From positions 59,919-123,918 of the forward strand of contig NZ_JAPNLJ010000021.1 of the NCBI RefSeq assembly GCF_026627445.1: a stretch of DNA of 64,000 bases. Reading direction: 5' to 3'. Shown here one piece after another: positions 16,834-25,392 of the stretch. This DNA comes from Streptomyces sp. H27-H1 (lineage in GTDB: Bacteria > Actinomycetota > Actinomycetes > Streptomycetales > Streptomycetaceae). Positions within the stretch are counted from its first letter, which is position 1. The number at the start of each line of letters is the position of its first letter. The translations under genes and the position numbers were made by a program. Under the pieces are notes generated by a model. It was not told the origin of the DNA, did no database searches, and saw only the letters and a program-made list of their open reading frames with translations.

Positions 16834-16875
16834 CTGCCCCGCCCCCTGGAGGGCGCATTCCAGGGGGCGGGGCAG
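16834..16875. terminator. terminator
   Basis: Perfect 17-8-17 hairpin (CTGCCCCGCCCCCTGGA and complement) between two minus-strand units; it ends transcription from the 17.9-16.9 kb pair. Confidence 0.85.
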
Positions 16876-16916
16876 CCGCGTGTGCGTGGGCGGTGCGCGG
16901 CGCAGCGGAACCCGGG

Positions 16917-17399
16917 TCAGGCCACCGGGGCCGGGTAGGTCGGATAGCCCCTGCGGGTGAAGTCCATGATCCAGTTCGTCATCCAACTGCGTTCGTCGTC
17001 CACGGAGAAGGCCTGCTCCCAGCGCGCGGTCCTGTCGGTGATGTTCGACCACAGGAACCGCACGCGCACCGCCCGCCCCTCGTATGTGTCGGCGCCGTAG
17101 AACTCACCGACACCGTCCTCCCGGAACCGCCCCTGCACCGGCGGGTCCAGTCGACCGACCTTGCTGTTGGACCAGTTGAGCGACCATTCCTTGGTGTCCT
17201 GGTCGAACAGACGCAGCGTCAGTCCCTTGAAGCCCCGCTCCGGGCATTCCATCTCGTCGATGTTCGCCGCCCCGCCGAACAGGCTCCAGCACCGGTTGGT
17301 CCCGCCGAACTCCTCCCACCCGCTGTCCGAATCCAGGGAGTCGAGCAGCCTGCGGTTAGCCACGTCCCACTCGCCGACGAAGAAGTCGAAGTCGTTCAA
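16917..17399 (-). CDS. conserved hypothetical protein (lipocalin-like fold suspected)
   Basis: 160 residues from a TTG start at 17399. The TTG is supported by AGGAGG eight bases upstream and by its TTGA overlap with the stop of the upstream gene. The protein opens NDFDFFVGEWDVANRRLL and contains YEGRAVRVRFLWSNI and WEQAFSVDDERSWMTNWIMDF; this pattern (start of a 'how much does it weigh' beta barrel) is typical of small proteins often called DUF1579-like. Enzymatic role unknown. Co-transcribed with the preceding gene and probably controlled by the divergent WYL regulator. Confidence 0.7.
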   Translation of the reverse strand: MNDFDFFVGEWDVANRRLLDSLDSDSGWEEFGGTNRCWSLFGGAANIDEMECPERGFKGLTLRLFDQDTKEWSLNWSNSKVGRLDPPVQGRFREDGVGEFYGADTYEGRAVRVRFLWSNITDRTARWEQAFSVDDERSWMTNWIMDFTRRGYPTYPAPVA

Positions 17400-17875
17400 G
17401 CGCGTCCTCCTGTGCTGCCCTCGGCCAGCGAATCGGCGAGGTAGGCGTCCAGATCCGGCTGCTCCGGAACGAGCATGTGCGTGACCCAGGCGTCGCGCTC
17501 GTGGGTGATGGGCGGCAGTTCCCACACGCAGCCGATCCACGGTCGGGTCAGCACGATGAAATGCGTCGGATCCAGGTCGGGGCAGTCCAGTGCCGGCTGG
17601 CCCGCCGCTGCACCGCGGAAGTGCAGCACGTTGTCCCAGACCCAGCTGTACACGTTCAGGTAGGCGCCGGTGTCTCCGCCCCGGTGCAGCACCACGAAAC
17701 CGGCCGACGGAGTGCCGTCCGGCTCGGGCAGCAGCTCAGGCAGGACGGCGTAGGCCGCCTTCTCGATCTCGGGGGCGATACCCGTCGGATCGGCGCTGAC
17801 GTGGTAACGCTTGAAGCGGCGCCCGCCCACTTCGATCGGTGGCGGGGTTCTCAAGAATTTCTCTTCGAAGGCCAT
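17396..17875 (-). CDS. conserved hypothetical protein
   Basis: 159 residues, unknown function. Notable are FKRYHVSADPTGIAPEIEKAAY near residues 21-42, the aromatic block YLNVYSWVWDNVLHFRG (residues 72-88) and DPTHFIVLTRPWIGCVWEL. No signal peptide or membrane segment. First gene of a two-gene operon divergent from a WYL regulator, with a palindrome between them; the regulator most likely controls it. Confidence 0.7.
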   Translation of the reverse strand: MAFEEKFLRTPPPIEVGGRRFKRYHVSADPTGIAPEIEKAAYAVLPELLPEPDGTPSAGFVVLHRGGDTGAYLNVYSWVWDNVLHFRGAAAGQPALDCPDLDPTHFIVLTRPWIGCVWELPPITHERDAWVTHMLVPEQPDLDAYLADSLAEGSTGGRA

Positions 17876-17897
17876 GTCCGCACGCTATGGCCGATCT

Positions 17898-17916
17898 ACT
17901 GACACCTTCTGTCAGT
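17898..17916. promoter_or_regulatory. operator between WYL regulator and its divergent operon
   Basis: Perfect inverted repeat ACTGACA-N5-TGTCAGT, 22 bp from each start codon. TGACA-type half-sites are common for YafY/WYL regulators; assignment to the adjacent regulator is inference. Confidence 0.75.
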
Positions 17917-17938
17917 GAAGTGCTGGAGAATCTTCTCC

Positions 17939-18892
17939 ATGCGCGCCAGCCGACTCGTCTCGATCCTGCTATTGCTCCAGACCCGAGGCCGAATGACCGC
18001 CTCCGAGCTCGCCGACGAGCTGGAGGTCTCGGTGCGGACCGTCTACCGGGACATGGACGCACTACACGCGGCCGGTGTCCCGTTGTGCGGGGACGCCGGG
18101 CACCGGGGCGGCTACCAACTGTTCGAGGGCTACCGCACCCGCCTCACCGGCCTCAGCAAGGAGGAGGCCGGGGCGCTGTTCCTGTCCGGCATCCCGGGAC
18201 CGGCGGCGGAGCTTGGGCTCGGCTCGGTACTGGCCGCGGCACAACTGAGGGTGCGCGGCGCGCTGCCGCCCGCGCTGCGGGAGCAGGCCGACCGGATCCA
18301 GGCGCGGTTCCACCTCGACGCGCCCGGCTGGTACGCGGAGGTGGACCAGGTTCCGTTCCTGCCCGCGGTCGCCGATGCGGTGTGGAACGGCCGCGTGCTG
18401 CAGCTGCGCTACCGGCGCTGGCGGGAGCCCACGGACGTGGACCGGCGGCTGGAACCGTACGGGCTGGTGCTCAAGGCTGGGCGCTGGTACGTGGTCGCGG
18501 CGCCCGGCCCGCGCGTGTACCGGGTGGACCAGATCCTCGAACTGCATTCCGTGGAGGAGCAGTTCACCGTCCCCGGGGATTTCGACCTTATCGGGTACTG
18601 GCAGGTCCACCAATCGGAGTTCCATGCCCGGTTGCACTCCGCGGACGCCGTCGTCCGGTTGTCACCTGATGGCGCGGCCCGTTTGACTGGCGCGGGGGCA
18701 CGGGCACTGGACGCCTCCGGCGAGGTCCAGCCCGACGGCTGGACCCGCGCGGTCCTCCCGATCGAGTCCTTGGACCACGCCTGCCGCGAATTCCTGGCCC
18801 TGGGCGCGGAGGTCGAGGTCCTCGAACCGGCGGCGCTGCGCGAGCGGATGGCCACAACAGCTCGCGCGATCGCTGCGCTCAATGCTGGCTGA
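17939..18892 (+). CDS. YafY/DeoR-type WYL-domain transcriptional regulator
   Basis: 317 residues. N-terminal winged helix (MRASRLVSILLLLQTRGRM, ASELADELEVSVRTVYRDMDAL), then a WYL domain with the signature core VLQLRYRRWRE and EPYGLVLKAGRWYVVAA (about residues 150-200) and a C-terminal extension. WYL domains sense nucleotides or other ligands. ATG 17939 is preferred over the longer frame because it begins right at the conserved helix. Divergent from the 17.9-16.9 kb operon. Confidence 0.92.
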   Translation: MRASRLVSILLLLQTRGRMTASELADELEVSVRTVYRDMDALHAAGVPLCGDAGHRGGYQLFEGYRTRLTGLSKEEAGALFLSGIPGPAAELGLGSVLAAAQLRVRGALPPALREQADRIQARFHLDAPGWYAEVDQVPFLPAVADAVWNGRVLQLRYRRWREPTDVDRRLEPYGLVLKAGRWYVVAAPGPRVYRVDQILELHSVEEQFTVPGDFDLIGYWQVHQSEFHARLHSADAVVRLSPDGAARLTGAGARALDASGEVQPDGWTRAVLPIESLDHACREFLALGAEVEVLEPAALRERMATTARAIAALNAG

Positions 18893-19145
18893 GGGAAGGA
18901 GTGCGGCAGCCTATCGGCCGTCGTGATCCACTTCTGCTGATCGGCCTCTGCCTTGGTGGTGGAGCCGCACAGCTCCTCGGTGTGTCGTACGACAGCGGGC
19001 CGCCCACCGGCCGCCCACCATGGGCGACGAAACGTAACCGTCCGTAGCGTTCACTTCACCGGCGGAGGTGCTCACCGTCACCTGCGGGCCACCGGAACGG
19101 CTCCCCCGTGGTGCGCGACTCCCGAGCCCGCACGAGGGTGGGGAG

Positions 19146-19370
19146 ATGACTCCCCCCAAGCTGGTGGTCTACCCGCCTGATGAGCGCGGCTGGCGGAAGG
19201 TTCGGTTCGACGGCACGATCCTCGGCACGGCCTACCGTGCATCCGATATTCCCGAGCTGCTGCGGCAGGCCGGGATGGAAAACCCCGAGGACTTCGACCT
19301 GACACCGGGCGAGTTCGTCGAGTGGCGGGGCGGCGGACCGGAGACGTGGGCGGAGTCCCCGCCTGGCTGA
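19146..19370 (+). CDS. small conserved actinomycete protein
   Basis: 74 residues, start MTPPKLVVYPPDERG at ATG 19146 after GGTGGGGAG. It contains VRFDGTILGTAY and SDIPELLRQAGM and ends in WRGGGPETW. I recognise this as a recurring small Streptomyces protein without a known function. No signal, no membrane segment. Flanked by non-coding DNA on both sides. Confidence 0.65.
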   Translation: MTPPKLVVYPPDERGWRKVRFDGTILGTAYRASDIPELLRQAGMENPEDFDLTPGEFVEWRGGGPETWAESPPG

Positions 19371-19732
19371 CGAGGTGACGATGAGCACCACCGCCGGCGC
19401 GGGTGCTCACCATCACGAGCCACGGGATTCGGCGTACGGACGGCGCGTACTGACCTTGACCGGGATGCCGTCCCTTCGAGACGTTCGGGTGCAACAAGCA
19501 ACTGGCTGGACGCTTCGGAGGGCATCATGGGACTACCTCATTGCCCCCGGTAGCAGGCGCGCCCAGCACCTCGCCGGCCGCAGTGCTCCCTCACCTGCGA
19601 GGTGGAGCACGCGCTGTGCCAAAGAGGGGTGTTGCGTCCCGAAGCCGCCCCGGCTGCCGTCGCCCTGGTCCAAGGTGACGGGGAACACCGGGTTCGACAC
19701 CTGTGCTCCCGCTCACCTCCTGGAGGAACTAA
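19371..19732. other. gene-free stretch upstream of methyltransferase
   Basis: No gene seen. It ends with the methyltransferase ribosome-binding site (GGAGG, eight bases before the ATG). Confidence 0.5.
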
Positions 19733-20383
19733 ATGTTCGACGTCGCGCCCGTACCCGAGGCCGCGTACTGGGATCGCTACCACCGCAGCGAGGCCTTCCA
19801 GGCCCGTCCGGCCGGGGACCGGTTCCGCTGGACCACAGGCATCGAGGCCGGGGCCGACATCCTCGGCTCACCGAAGACCGCCCTGGATCTGGGGCCCGCC
19901 GAGGGAGAGAACGCCGCCTACCTCGCCCGCCACGGCGCCCAGGTCGTCGCCGTGGACCTCTCCCCTGTCCAGATCACCCGGGCCCGCGCCTTCTGGGGCG
20001 ACGTGCCGGGGCTGGAGTTCGTTCACGCGGAGGCGTGCGCGTTCCTCGACGCCGACCTGCGCCAGTGGGAGGCGATCTACTCGTCCTGGGGCGCGGTCTG
20101 GTTCACCGACCCCGCCGAGCTCCTCCCCCGCATCCGGGCCCGACTCGCCCCCGGCGGGGTGTTCGCGTTCTCCCACCGCGCCGCGAACGGCGGCCCGTAC
20201 GGAGAGCGGACGGTGAGCGGGAAGTGGCTGGAGACGGATCTGACGGCGCGCTGCTGGCACCACACCCCAAAGCAGTGGACCGCCCTCCTGGAGGATCACG
20301 GGTTCACCAACGTGCGCGCCGAGATCCTCCCCGAGCCCGAACCGGGTGGTCCCAGCACACTCCTGGTCCGCGCCAGCACCTGA
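19733..20383 (+). CDS. class I SAM-dependent methyltransferase
   Basis: 216 residues. The SAM-binding motif I is ALDLGPAEGENAAYLARHG (residues 49-67; the usual GxGxG is GPAEGE), motif II VVAVDLS, and a motif IV region YSSWGAVWF. The small size and lack of a substrate domain fit a small-molecule methyltransferase. TGGAGG precedes the ATG. Substrate unknown. Not obviously in an operon. Confidence 0.85.
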   Translation: MFDVAPVPEAAYWDRYHRSEAFQARPAGDRFRWTTGIEAGADILGSPKTALDLGPAEGENAAYLARHGAQVVAVDLSPVQITRARAFWGDVPGLEFVHAEACAFLDADLRQWEAIYSSWGAVWFTDPAELLPRIRARLAPGGVFAFSHRAANGGPYGERTVSGKWLETDLTARCWHHTPKQWTALLEDHGFTNVRAEILPEPEPGGPSTLLVRAST

Positions 20384-20430
20384 TCAGTGGCAGGTGACCG
20401 GCGACACCAGTCACGGCCGCGTGCTGTCGT

Positions 20431-20492
20431 CACCTCGGACACTCCGAAGGCCCCAGCCCGGATCGGGTAGGGCCTTCGGAGTGTCCGAGGTG
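20431..20492. terminator. very strong hairpin after methyltransferase
   Basis: Perfect 23-bp arms (20431-20453 and 20470-20492; core CGGACACTCCGAAGGCCC) around a 16-nt loop that itself holds CCCG/CGGG. It is 48 bp after the stop codon and 290 bp before the transporter start. The rest of 20384-20781 has no gene. Confidence 0.8.
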
Positions 20493-20781
20493 AGGTGGAG
20501 CACTGGTGCCGGCGCAGGTGTTCTTCGTCCTCGGTACCGTGTCTGGGGCCGGAGCTGACGCTGCAGCCCAGGAGGCAGGAGAGGACCTCGGTGGCGGGCA
20601 GTACCCCCAGGACCCGCGCACGGGCCGGTGACACCGTGGCCACAAACAGCAGCCCGCTCCCCCTGCACCTCTCCGGGCTGGGGGCTGCCCGCACGCGGGG
20701 GCGACTGCGGCCGTGTGGGACCCGGACCCGTACGGCTCAGTTCAGCGCGCCGCGCGGTCATCCGGTGTCTTCACTGGGGGC

Positions 20782-21969
20782 GTGGACACCGACCAGCAGC
20801 CCTCCGCCGCCTCGTACCGCAATCTGATCATGGCCACGCTGGGATTCACGCTTACGTTCTGGGCCTGGGACCTGATCGCGCCGCTGGCCGCCGGGTACAA
20901 GGACCGGCTGGACCTCAGTTCCTTCCAGCAGTCGCTGCTCGTCGCGATCCCGGTCCTGGTCGGTTCCGTGGGGCGCGTCCCCGCGGGTGCGCTCACCGAC
21001 CGCTACGGCGCGAAGCTGATGATGCCGCTGGTGTCCGCGCTCACCGTCGTACCGGTCCTGCTGCTGATCCCCGTCAAGAACGACTACGCCTTGCTCCTCG
21101 TGGTCGCCCTGCTGCTCGGCCTCGGCGGCACGACGTTCGCGATCGGCGTCCCTCTCGTGAACTCCTGGTTCCCGCCCGGCAGGCGGGGATTCGCGCTCGG
21201 CGTGTTCGGCATGGGCACCGGCGGCGTCGCGCTGTCGGGCTACTTCACGCCGCGCATGGCCGCCCACGACGAGAACCTGCCCTTCTTCGTCGTGGCCGCC
21301 GCGCTCGCCGGCTACGCGGTGCTCGCCGCCGTCCTGATCACGGACAAGCCGGGCCGGCCCGTGCCCACCGCCTCGTTCGCCTCCCGGCTGGGGCGGGCCG
21401 GCAGGCTGAGGGTCACCTGGGAACTGTCCGCCCTGTACGCCATCGGGTTCGGCGGAGTCGTCGCGTTCGGTGTCTACCTGCCTACCTACCTCAAGACCTG
21501 GTACGAGCTCTCGCCGACCGGCGCCGGTACCAGGGCCGCCGGATTCGCCCTGGTCACCGTGGTCTTCCGGCCCATCGGCGGCCGGCTCTCGGACCGGTTC
21601 CACCCCGCCGTCGTCACTGCCGTCGCGCTGGCCGTCGTGGCCCTGTTCGCCGTGGTCCAGGCATTCGACCCGCCGCTCGTCCCGGTCGCCACCGTCGCGC
21701 TACTGATGATGGCGGCCGGACTCGGGGCCGCCGGCGGCAGCGTCTTCGCCCTGGTATCCCAAGTCACACCGCAACCCCAGGTGGGCAGCGTCACCGGCAT
21801 CGTCGGCGCCGTGGGCGGCCTCGGCGGATTCGTGCCGCCCCTGGTCATGGGCGGCATCTACAGCGCCAAAACCTCGTACTCGATCGGCTTCATGCTGCTG
21901 TCCGACCTCGCCCTGGCAGGGTGCGTGTACGCGTACGGGCGCATGCGCACCCTGCGGACCGGACCCTGA
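20782..21969 (+). CDS. narK: nitrate/nitrite transporter (MFS, NarK type)
   Basis: 395 residues with about 12 hydrophobic segments. NarK signatures: GRVPAGALTDRYGAK (loop 2-3) and GLGGTTFAIGVPLVNSWFPP followed by RRGFALGVFGMGTGGVA, the nitrate-signature helix. Expected to import nitrate or exchange nitrate and nitrite at the cytoplasmic membrane. GTG 20782 was chosen over the 23-residue longer frame, whose N-terminus is unlike the family. No nitrate reductase genes lie in the window. Confidence 0.9.
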   Translation: MDTDQQPSAASYRNLIMATLGFTLTFWAWDLIAPLAAGYKDRLDLSSFQQSLLVAIPVLVGSVGRVPAGALTDRYGAKLMMPLVSALTVVPVLLLIPVKNDYALLLVVALLLGLGGTTFAIGVPLVNSWFPPGRRGFALGVFGMGTGGVALSGYFTPRMAAHDENLPFFVVAAALAGYAVLAAVLITDKPGRPVPTASFASRLGRAGRLRVTWELSALYAIGFGGVVAFGVYLPTYLKTWYELSPTGAGTRAAGFALVTVVFRPIGGRLSDRFHPAVVTAVALAVVALFAVVQAFDPPLVPVATVALLMMAAGLGAAGGSVFALVSQVTPQPQVGSVTGIVGAVGGLGGFVPPLVMGGIYSAKTSYSIGFMLLSDLALAGCVYAYGRMRTLRTGP

Positions 21970-22553
21970 GCCGGGCCCCGACGCACCGCGCGTGAGCCCC
22001 TTCGGTCTCTCCCGCCCCTGGGCCACGATCCGGCGAACGCGGCCGCAGGAAGCCGGGACGGCGTCTCGGGGCAGTGACGGAGCCGGGGTTGGTCGGCGTC
22101 AATGCCCAGGACGTCCGGTGGAATGCCAGTTCCGCAGGGGCCTTGCTGAGCCATGGGGTTGTCCGTCATGGATGTCACGCGGTCGGTGACGGTGGCGTCT
22201 GTGTCAGACCCGTCCACTCGTGCGGGTCAGGTCGCTGAAGATCTCGGTGATCACTTCCGCGCGGGCGACCGCCGCGAGATCTTTGGCGATCATCGCTGCC
22301 GCCTTCCGGCTCAGCGCCTCGACCGGTTTCGCCTCTGCCTCCGAGGCGATCGCCTCGGAGGCCGGGGTCGGCAAGAGGCCCGACGCCGGCCGCAGCGACC
22401 CGGCCCAGTAGGTGCCCAGTCGGCGAGGGTGCCCTCCATCGCCAGAGCGTCCTGGTGCTCGGCGGTCCACAGTTCGTTGGAGAAGGCGGCCATGGCCGCG
22501 GCCGTCGAAAGGCTCTTGGGAGGCGAGAGACCACGCCCACTACCCTCATCACC
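21970..22553. other. degenerate stretch with a 26-bp palindrome
   Basis: No intact gene. On the minus strand two overlapping frames carry what looks like a frameshifted short gene (AMAAFSNELWTAEHQDALAM in one, KPVEALSRKAAAMIAKDLAA in the other), which I do not recognise. It also contains the palindrome listed at 22337. Confidence 0.4.
22337..22362. repeat. 26-bp perfect palindrome
   Basis: Arms GCCTCCGAGGCGA and TCGCCTCGGAGGC with no spacer. Sits inside the degenerate stretch, in the minus-strand frame encoding SEAIASEAEA. Possible protein-binding site or hairpin. Confidence 0.7.
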
Positions 22554-22973
22554 ATGATGATCACACTGAACAACGCCGTTCGACGGCTCCTCGACGCCCC
22601 GCACTCCGCGGTCCTGGCGACGATCAATCCGGACGGCGCTCCGCAGAGTTCGGTGGTCTGGGCGTCACGCGAAGGCGACGACGTCCTGGTATCCACCGTG
22701 CGGGGCCGCCGCAAGGAACGGAACGTCGTCCGTGACGGCCGCGTCGGCCTGACCGTCTTCGACCCGGCCGACCCCAACCGGTATGTCGAGATTCGCGGCA
22801 CCGCCACCGTCACGGAGGACACCGGCCGGGCGATCGCCGTCCGCATCGCCGAGGAGTACGAGGGCCCCGGAGCCGGCAAGCCGTACGCGGAGGCGCCCGC
22901 CGAGGAGATACGGGTGGTCATGCGCATCACCCCGTCCAAGGTGCTCGGCAGCGCCGCCCGCGCCGCCTCATAG
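22554..22973 (+). CDS. PPOX-class F420/FMN-binding oxidoreductase
   Basis: 139-residue split-barrel flavoprotein of the pyridoxamine-phosphate-oxidase class, F420-dependent subtype. Visible pattern: AVLATINPDGAPQSSVVWA (strands 1-2), RKERNVV and the GLTVFDPADPNRYVEIRGTA block, then tail VVMRITPSKVLG. Typical length about 135-145. These enzymes use reduced F420 to reduce diverse substrates. Two ATGs in tandem (22554, 22557). Confidence 0.88.
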   Translation: MMITLNNAVRRLLDAPHSAVLATINPDGAPQSSVVWASREGDDVLVSTVRGRRKERNVVRDGRVGLTVFDPADPNRYVEIRGTATVTEDTGRAIAVRIAEEYEGPGAGKPYAEAPAEEIRVVMRITPSKVLGSAARAAS

Positions 22974-23237
22974 GGCACCTCTTAGCGTTCACCTCGCACA
23001 CCGACCGGGTGGGGCCGTCCTGCTGACCGGGGGCCAAGCTCCCCGTCCGCTCTCAGGTCATCGTCGTCAAGGCCCTGTCGCTCCCGGGGCGGGAAGGGGT
23101 GGCGCTGTCACGGAAGTACATCGCCACCCCGGTCAGGGCGAGGGGCGCGCCGATGACGGCCAGCACCTCTCGGAGATCCAACCACTTCGGAACATTCCCC
23201 CCTCTGGCCCCGCCGTACTCGGGGGCGGGCCCAGGCC

Positions 23238-23465
23238 TCAGCCGGCCAAGGGGCGTGCTGCGACCCCGGGGGCCGGTTCTTGACCGGCGCCGGTAGCCAG
23301 GACGCGCACTTCCGATTTGTCGCTGATTTCTGCCTGAATGATGCCGGTGGCGTCCTCGTAGACGGGGTGGCCTCCCGGCCCCGTCCGGCCGGTGACGCTC
23401 ACCTCAACAGTGTCCTGACCGCCCTCAGGGACACCTGGGAAAGTCAGCTCGTACCGTCGCGGCAT
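23238..23465 (-). CDS. DUF6296-family small protein
   Basis: 75 residues starting MPRRYELTFPGVPEGGQD. The HPVYEDATGIIQAEISD core and the LATGAGQEPAPGVAARPL tail fit the DUF6296 family, small Streptomyces proteins of unknown function. The upstream in-frame extension (to 23660) is proline/glycine-rich and unlike the family, so ATG 23465 is preferred. Confidence 0.7.
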   Translation of the reverse strand: MPRRYELTFPGVPEGGQDTVEVSVTGRTGPGGHPVYEDATGIIQAEISDKSEVRVLATGAGQEPAPGVAARPLAG

Positions 23466-23849
23466 CCGGTCTACGGTGTTGGCCTGTCGCACACGCTCCG
23501 GGTCGATCGACGGCTCCGTCGAGCCCGTGCCGACCCTGGAGGCTGTTCCCGGAGCCCGCCCGTGATCATCCACGGTGCCACCCTGATGCTGCAGTGGAGG
23601 GGCCTGCACAGGACGATCCGGATCAGGGCCCGGGCCCTTGCCTTCAGCCGTGTCACCCACGCGCCTCTCCCGTCTCTGCCGATGATCTCTTCACCCTGCG
23701 TCGCCGTCATGCAGCCGCCAGAACGAGCAGGTGGCCACTACAATAAATCCCGGCTCACACGCTCTGAGTGAGAGGAAATGGCTCCGTGTGATTCTCCCAC
23801 CGTCTTCACCGCAGCGCCTCGCGCCGGCGGCTCTTGTCTCGCGTACGGG
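23466..23849. other. gene-free stretch
   Basis: No gene or striking structure seen. Confidence 0.4.
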
Positions 23850-24062
23850 TTAGGCCGGAGTGGTGTTCTCCACCTGGGGCCCTTCTGGCCATTCGGCGTT
23901 GATCCGCTGAGCTTCCTCGAGCTGGTCCTCAAGGATGACCATCCGGCGGGCCGCCTCGCCTTTCCGCCGCCCGGCCCATCGTGCAGGCGGGGTAGTCGTC
24001 GTCATCGAGACGGCGGAACGAATCGTCTGCTGACGTCGTTGCACCTCTCTCGTGGCACGCAT
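23850..24062 (-). pseudogene. decayed MerR/CspA module (fused remnants)
   Basis: The minus strand encodes RRMVILEDQLEEAQRINAE, the MerR/BldC-type C-terminus found intact at 42.2 kb, directly joined to EGPQVENTTPA, the CspA C-terminus found intact at 41.7 kb. Everything between (MerR stop, spacer, CspA N-terminus) is gone. A second deletion removed the MerR DNA-binding part: bases 23960-23980 match the MerR 5' region, then jump to its 3' part. The upstream hairpin (24066-24097) and flank match those of the intact locus. It is therefore a paralogous locus reduced by two deletions. Confidence 0.85.
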
Positions 24063-24065
24063 GGA

Positions 24066-24097
24066 GGGGCCCGGGCGCCATATGGCACCCGGGCCCC
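24066..24097. repeat. hairpin copy upstream of decayed MerR
   Basis: GGGGCCCGGGCGCC, loop ATAT, complement with one mismatch. Paralog of the perfect hairpin at 42496-42527. Confidence 0.7.
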
Positions 24098-24851
24098 GAA
24101 GGAACTGCTACACCATCTGCCGACCCTGGTACTGCGCCGGCCTTCTGTATCCGCCGACGCGTCCGAACGGGGACGGGCTCTGCGGGGATCGCGGTTGCTT
24201 GACCGGAGACCACCTCACTAACGATGTCCTGCGGTACCCGGACTCAGACTTCGACCCGGGCGATCCTGATGATGCTGAGCCCCTCCGTTCTTCCCTCTGA
24301 ACCACTCACTTACTTAACAATCGGGAACTACGAACTGCTGACAACGCAGGACTACTCACGCGGGGACTGCACTTTTCATCGCTGTACTGCGAACTGCTGA
24401 CGCAGTGACTACCGCACTGCTTGCACCACTGATGTTGCGTACCACTGATGGCCCGTGACAGCGCCACTCTTCGGCAGCCAGCCCCGTCGCCCATCGTGCG
24501 TCTGCTCTGGCTTAGAACCCCACTGCCGAACCTCCCGGTGCGCGCGCCCGCAGCCGACGCCTTCACCGAGGTACTGCACACTTCACTTCACTGCTGGGAA
24601 CTGCGAACTGCATCCACGGGTACTGCCACTGCGTTAACTGCGGTCCCGCTGATGGCGGCCCCCGATGACTGCGGGCCACCCGGTCCGATCGTCAGCCCCG
24701 TCGCCGTCCTGCAACAGCCCTGGCTTCGGAACTCCACCACCGCACCGCTCTGCGCAACGCACCTGCATGTACTACTGCCCGGCAGTTCATGTCTGCCAGG
24801 CCCTGCTGTCCTTCTGACTTACGAGAGAAACCATAACCACGCCACCATCCA
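24098..24851. other. ACTGC-rich non-coding stretch
   Basis: Many short direct repeats of GAACTGC, TACTGC and GACTGC (24330-24620). Bases 24330-24420 resemble 42535-42620 upstream of the intact MerR gene (shared CGGGGACTGCACTTT and TACTGCGAACTGCTG). No gene assigned. Confidence 0.5.
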
Positions 24852-24980
24852 ATGTCTACTCCAGCCCTCATAGATTTTCGCGTGTTCGAGGGACAGGTAA
24901 TCGAACTCGAACAGCAAGAGGCGCAAGGCGGACGCAGACGGATTGATCTCACCAGAGCAGGGCATAAGCGCCAACGGTGA
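24852..24980 (+). CDS. putative 42-residue leader protein upstream of ATPase gene
   Basis: ATG 24852 opens a 42-codon frame (MSTPALIDFRVFEGQVIELE, ending GHKRQR) that stops 22 bp before the ATPase gene on the same strand. Its third codon positions are only about half G or C, unlike neighbouring genes, and no clear ribosome-binding site precedes it. However, the first 19 codons and about 25 bp upstream (GAGAAACCATA, CACCATC, AATGTCTACT) recur at 45224 on the minus strand with the same spacing, keeping DFR and VIEL in frame. That repetition suggests a real small gene or a conserved leader. Function unknown. Confidence 0.5.
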   Translation: MSTPALIDFRVFEGQVIELEQQEAQGGRRRIDLTRAGHKRQR

Positions 24981-25002
24981 TTCAGAGACGAGGGGGAACC
25001 TC

Positions 25003-25392
25003 ATGGGCATGACAGGTACTCGCATCGCAGTCGGCCCTTCCACCCCCTCTTGCGCCGACGCACGTGAGCTCGCACGCGTCTTCCTCGACGCTCTCGGCCG
25101 TACCCTCACCGGCGAAGCCGAGCAATCCGTGGTCCTGGTCGTCTCAGAGCTCGTCACCAACGCACTGCGGCACGGCGGCGGTACCTACACCCTGGACCTG
25201 ACCGCACACCCGGACAGCATCGAGATAGCTGTCCATGACCCCAGCCCGCAGGCACCCCATATGCGTACTCCCGACCTGGCCGGCGGCACGGGAGGATTTG
25301 GCTGGCACATGGTCAACGACCTCTCCCGTTCCCTCACCGTCACCCCCACACGCGAAGGCGGCAAGACCGTCCGAGCCCTCCTGCCCCGCTAG
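25003..25392 (+). CDS. RsbW-like ATP-binding protein
   Basis: 129-residue HATPase_c_2 protein with N-box LVTNALRHGGG, G1 EIAVHDPSPQ and G2 GGTGGFGWHMVNDL. Close in layout to the ATPase at 8822 (DLAGGTGGFGWH against DTIGGTGGFGWH). Probable serine kinase/anti-sigma type regulator. ATG 25003 follows AGGGGGAAC. Its stop TAG shares the CTAG target with the stop of a broken IS5-type transposase on the other strand, so the element inserted exactly at or just after its end. Confidence 0.88.
   Translation: MGMTGTRIAVGPSTPSCADARELARVFLDALGRTLTGEAEQSVVLVVSELVTNALRHGGGTYTLDLTAHPDSIEIAVHDPSPQAPHMRTPDLAGGTGGFGWHMVNDLSRSLTVTPTREGGKTVRALLPR

Noticed and set aside
24121..24300. Plus-strand frame ending YPDSDFDPGDPDDAEPLRSSL
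   Set aside because: No start signal, and the 5' part overlaps the hairpin and the decayed MerR flank; treated as non-coding.
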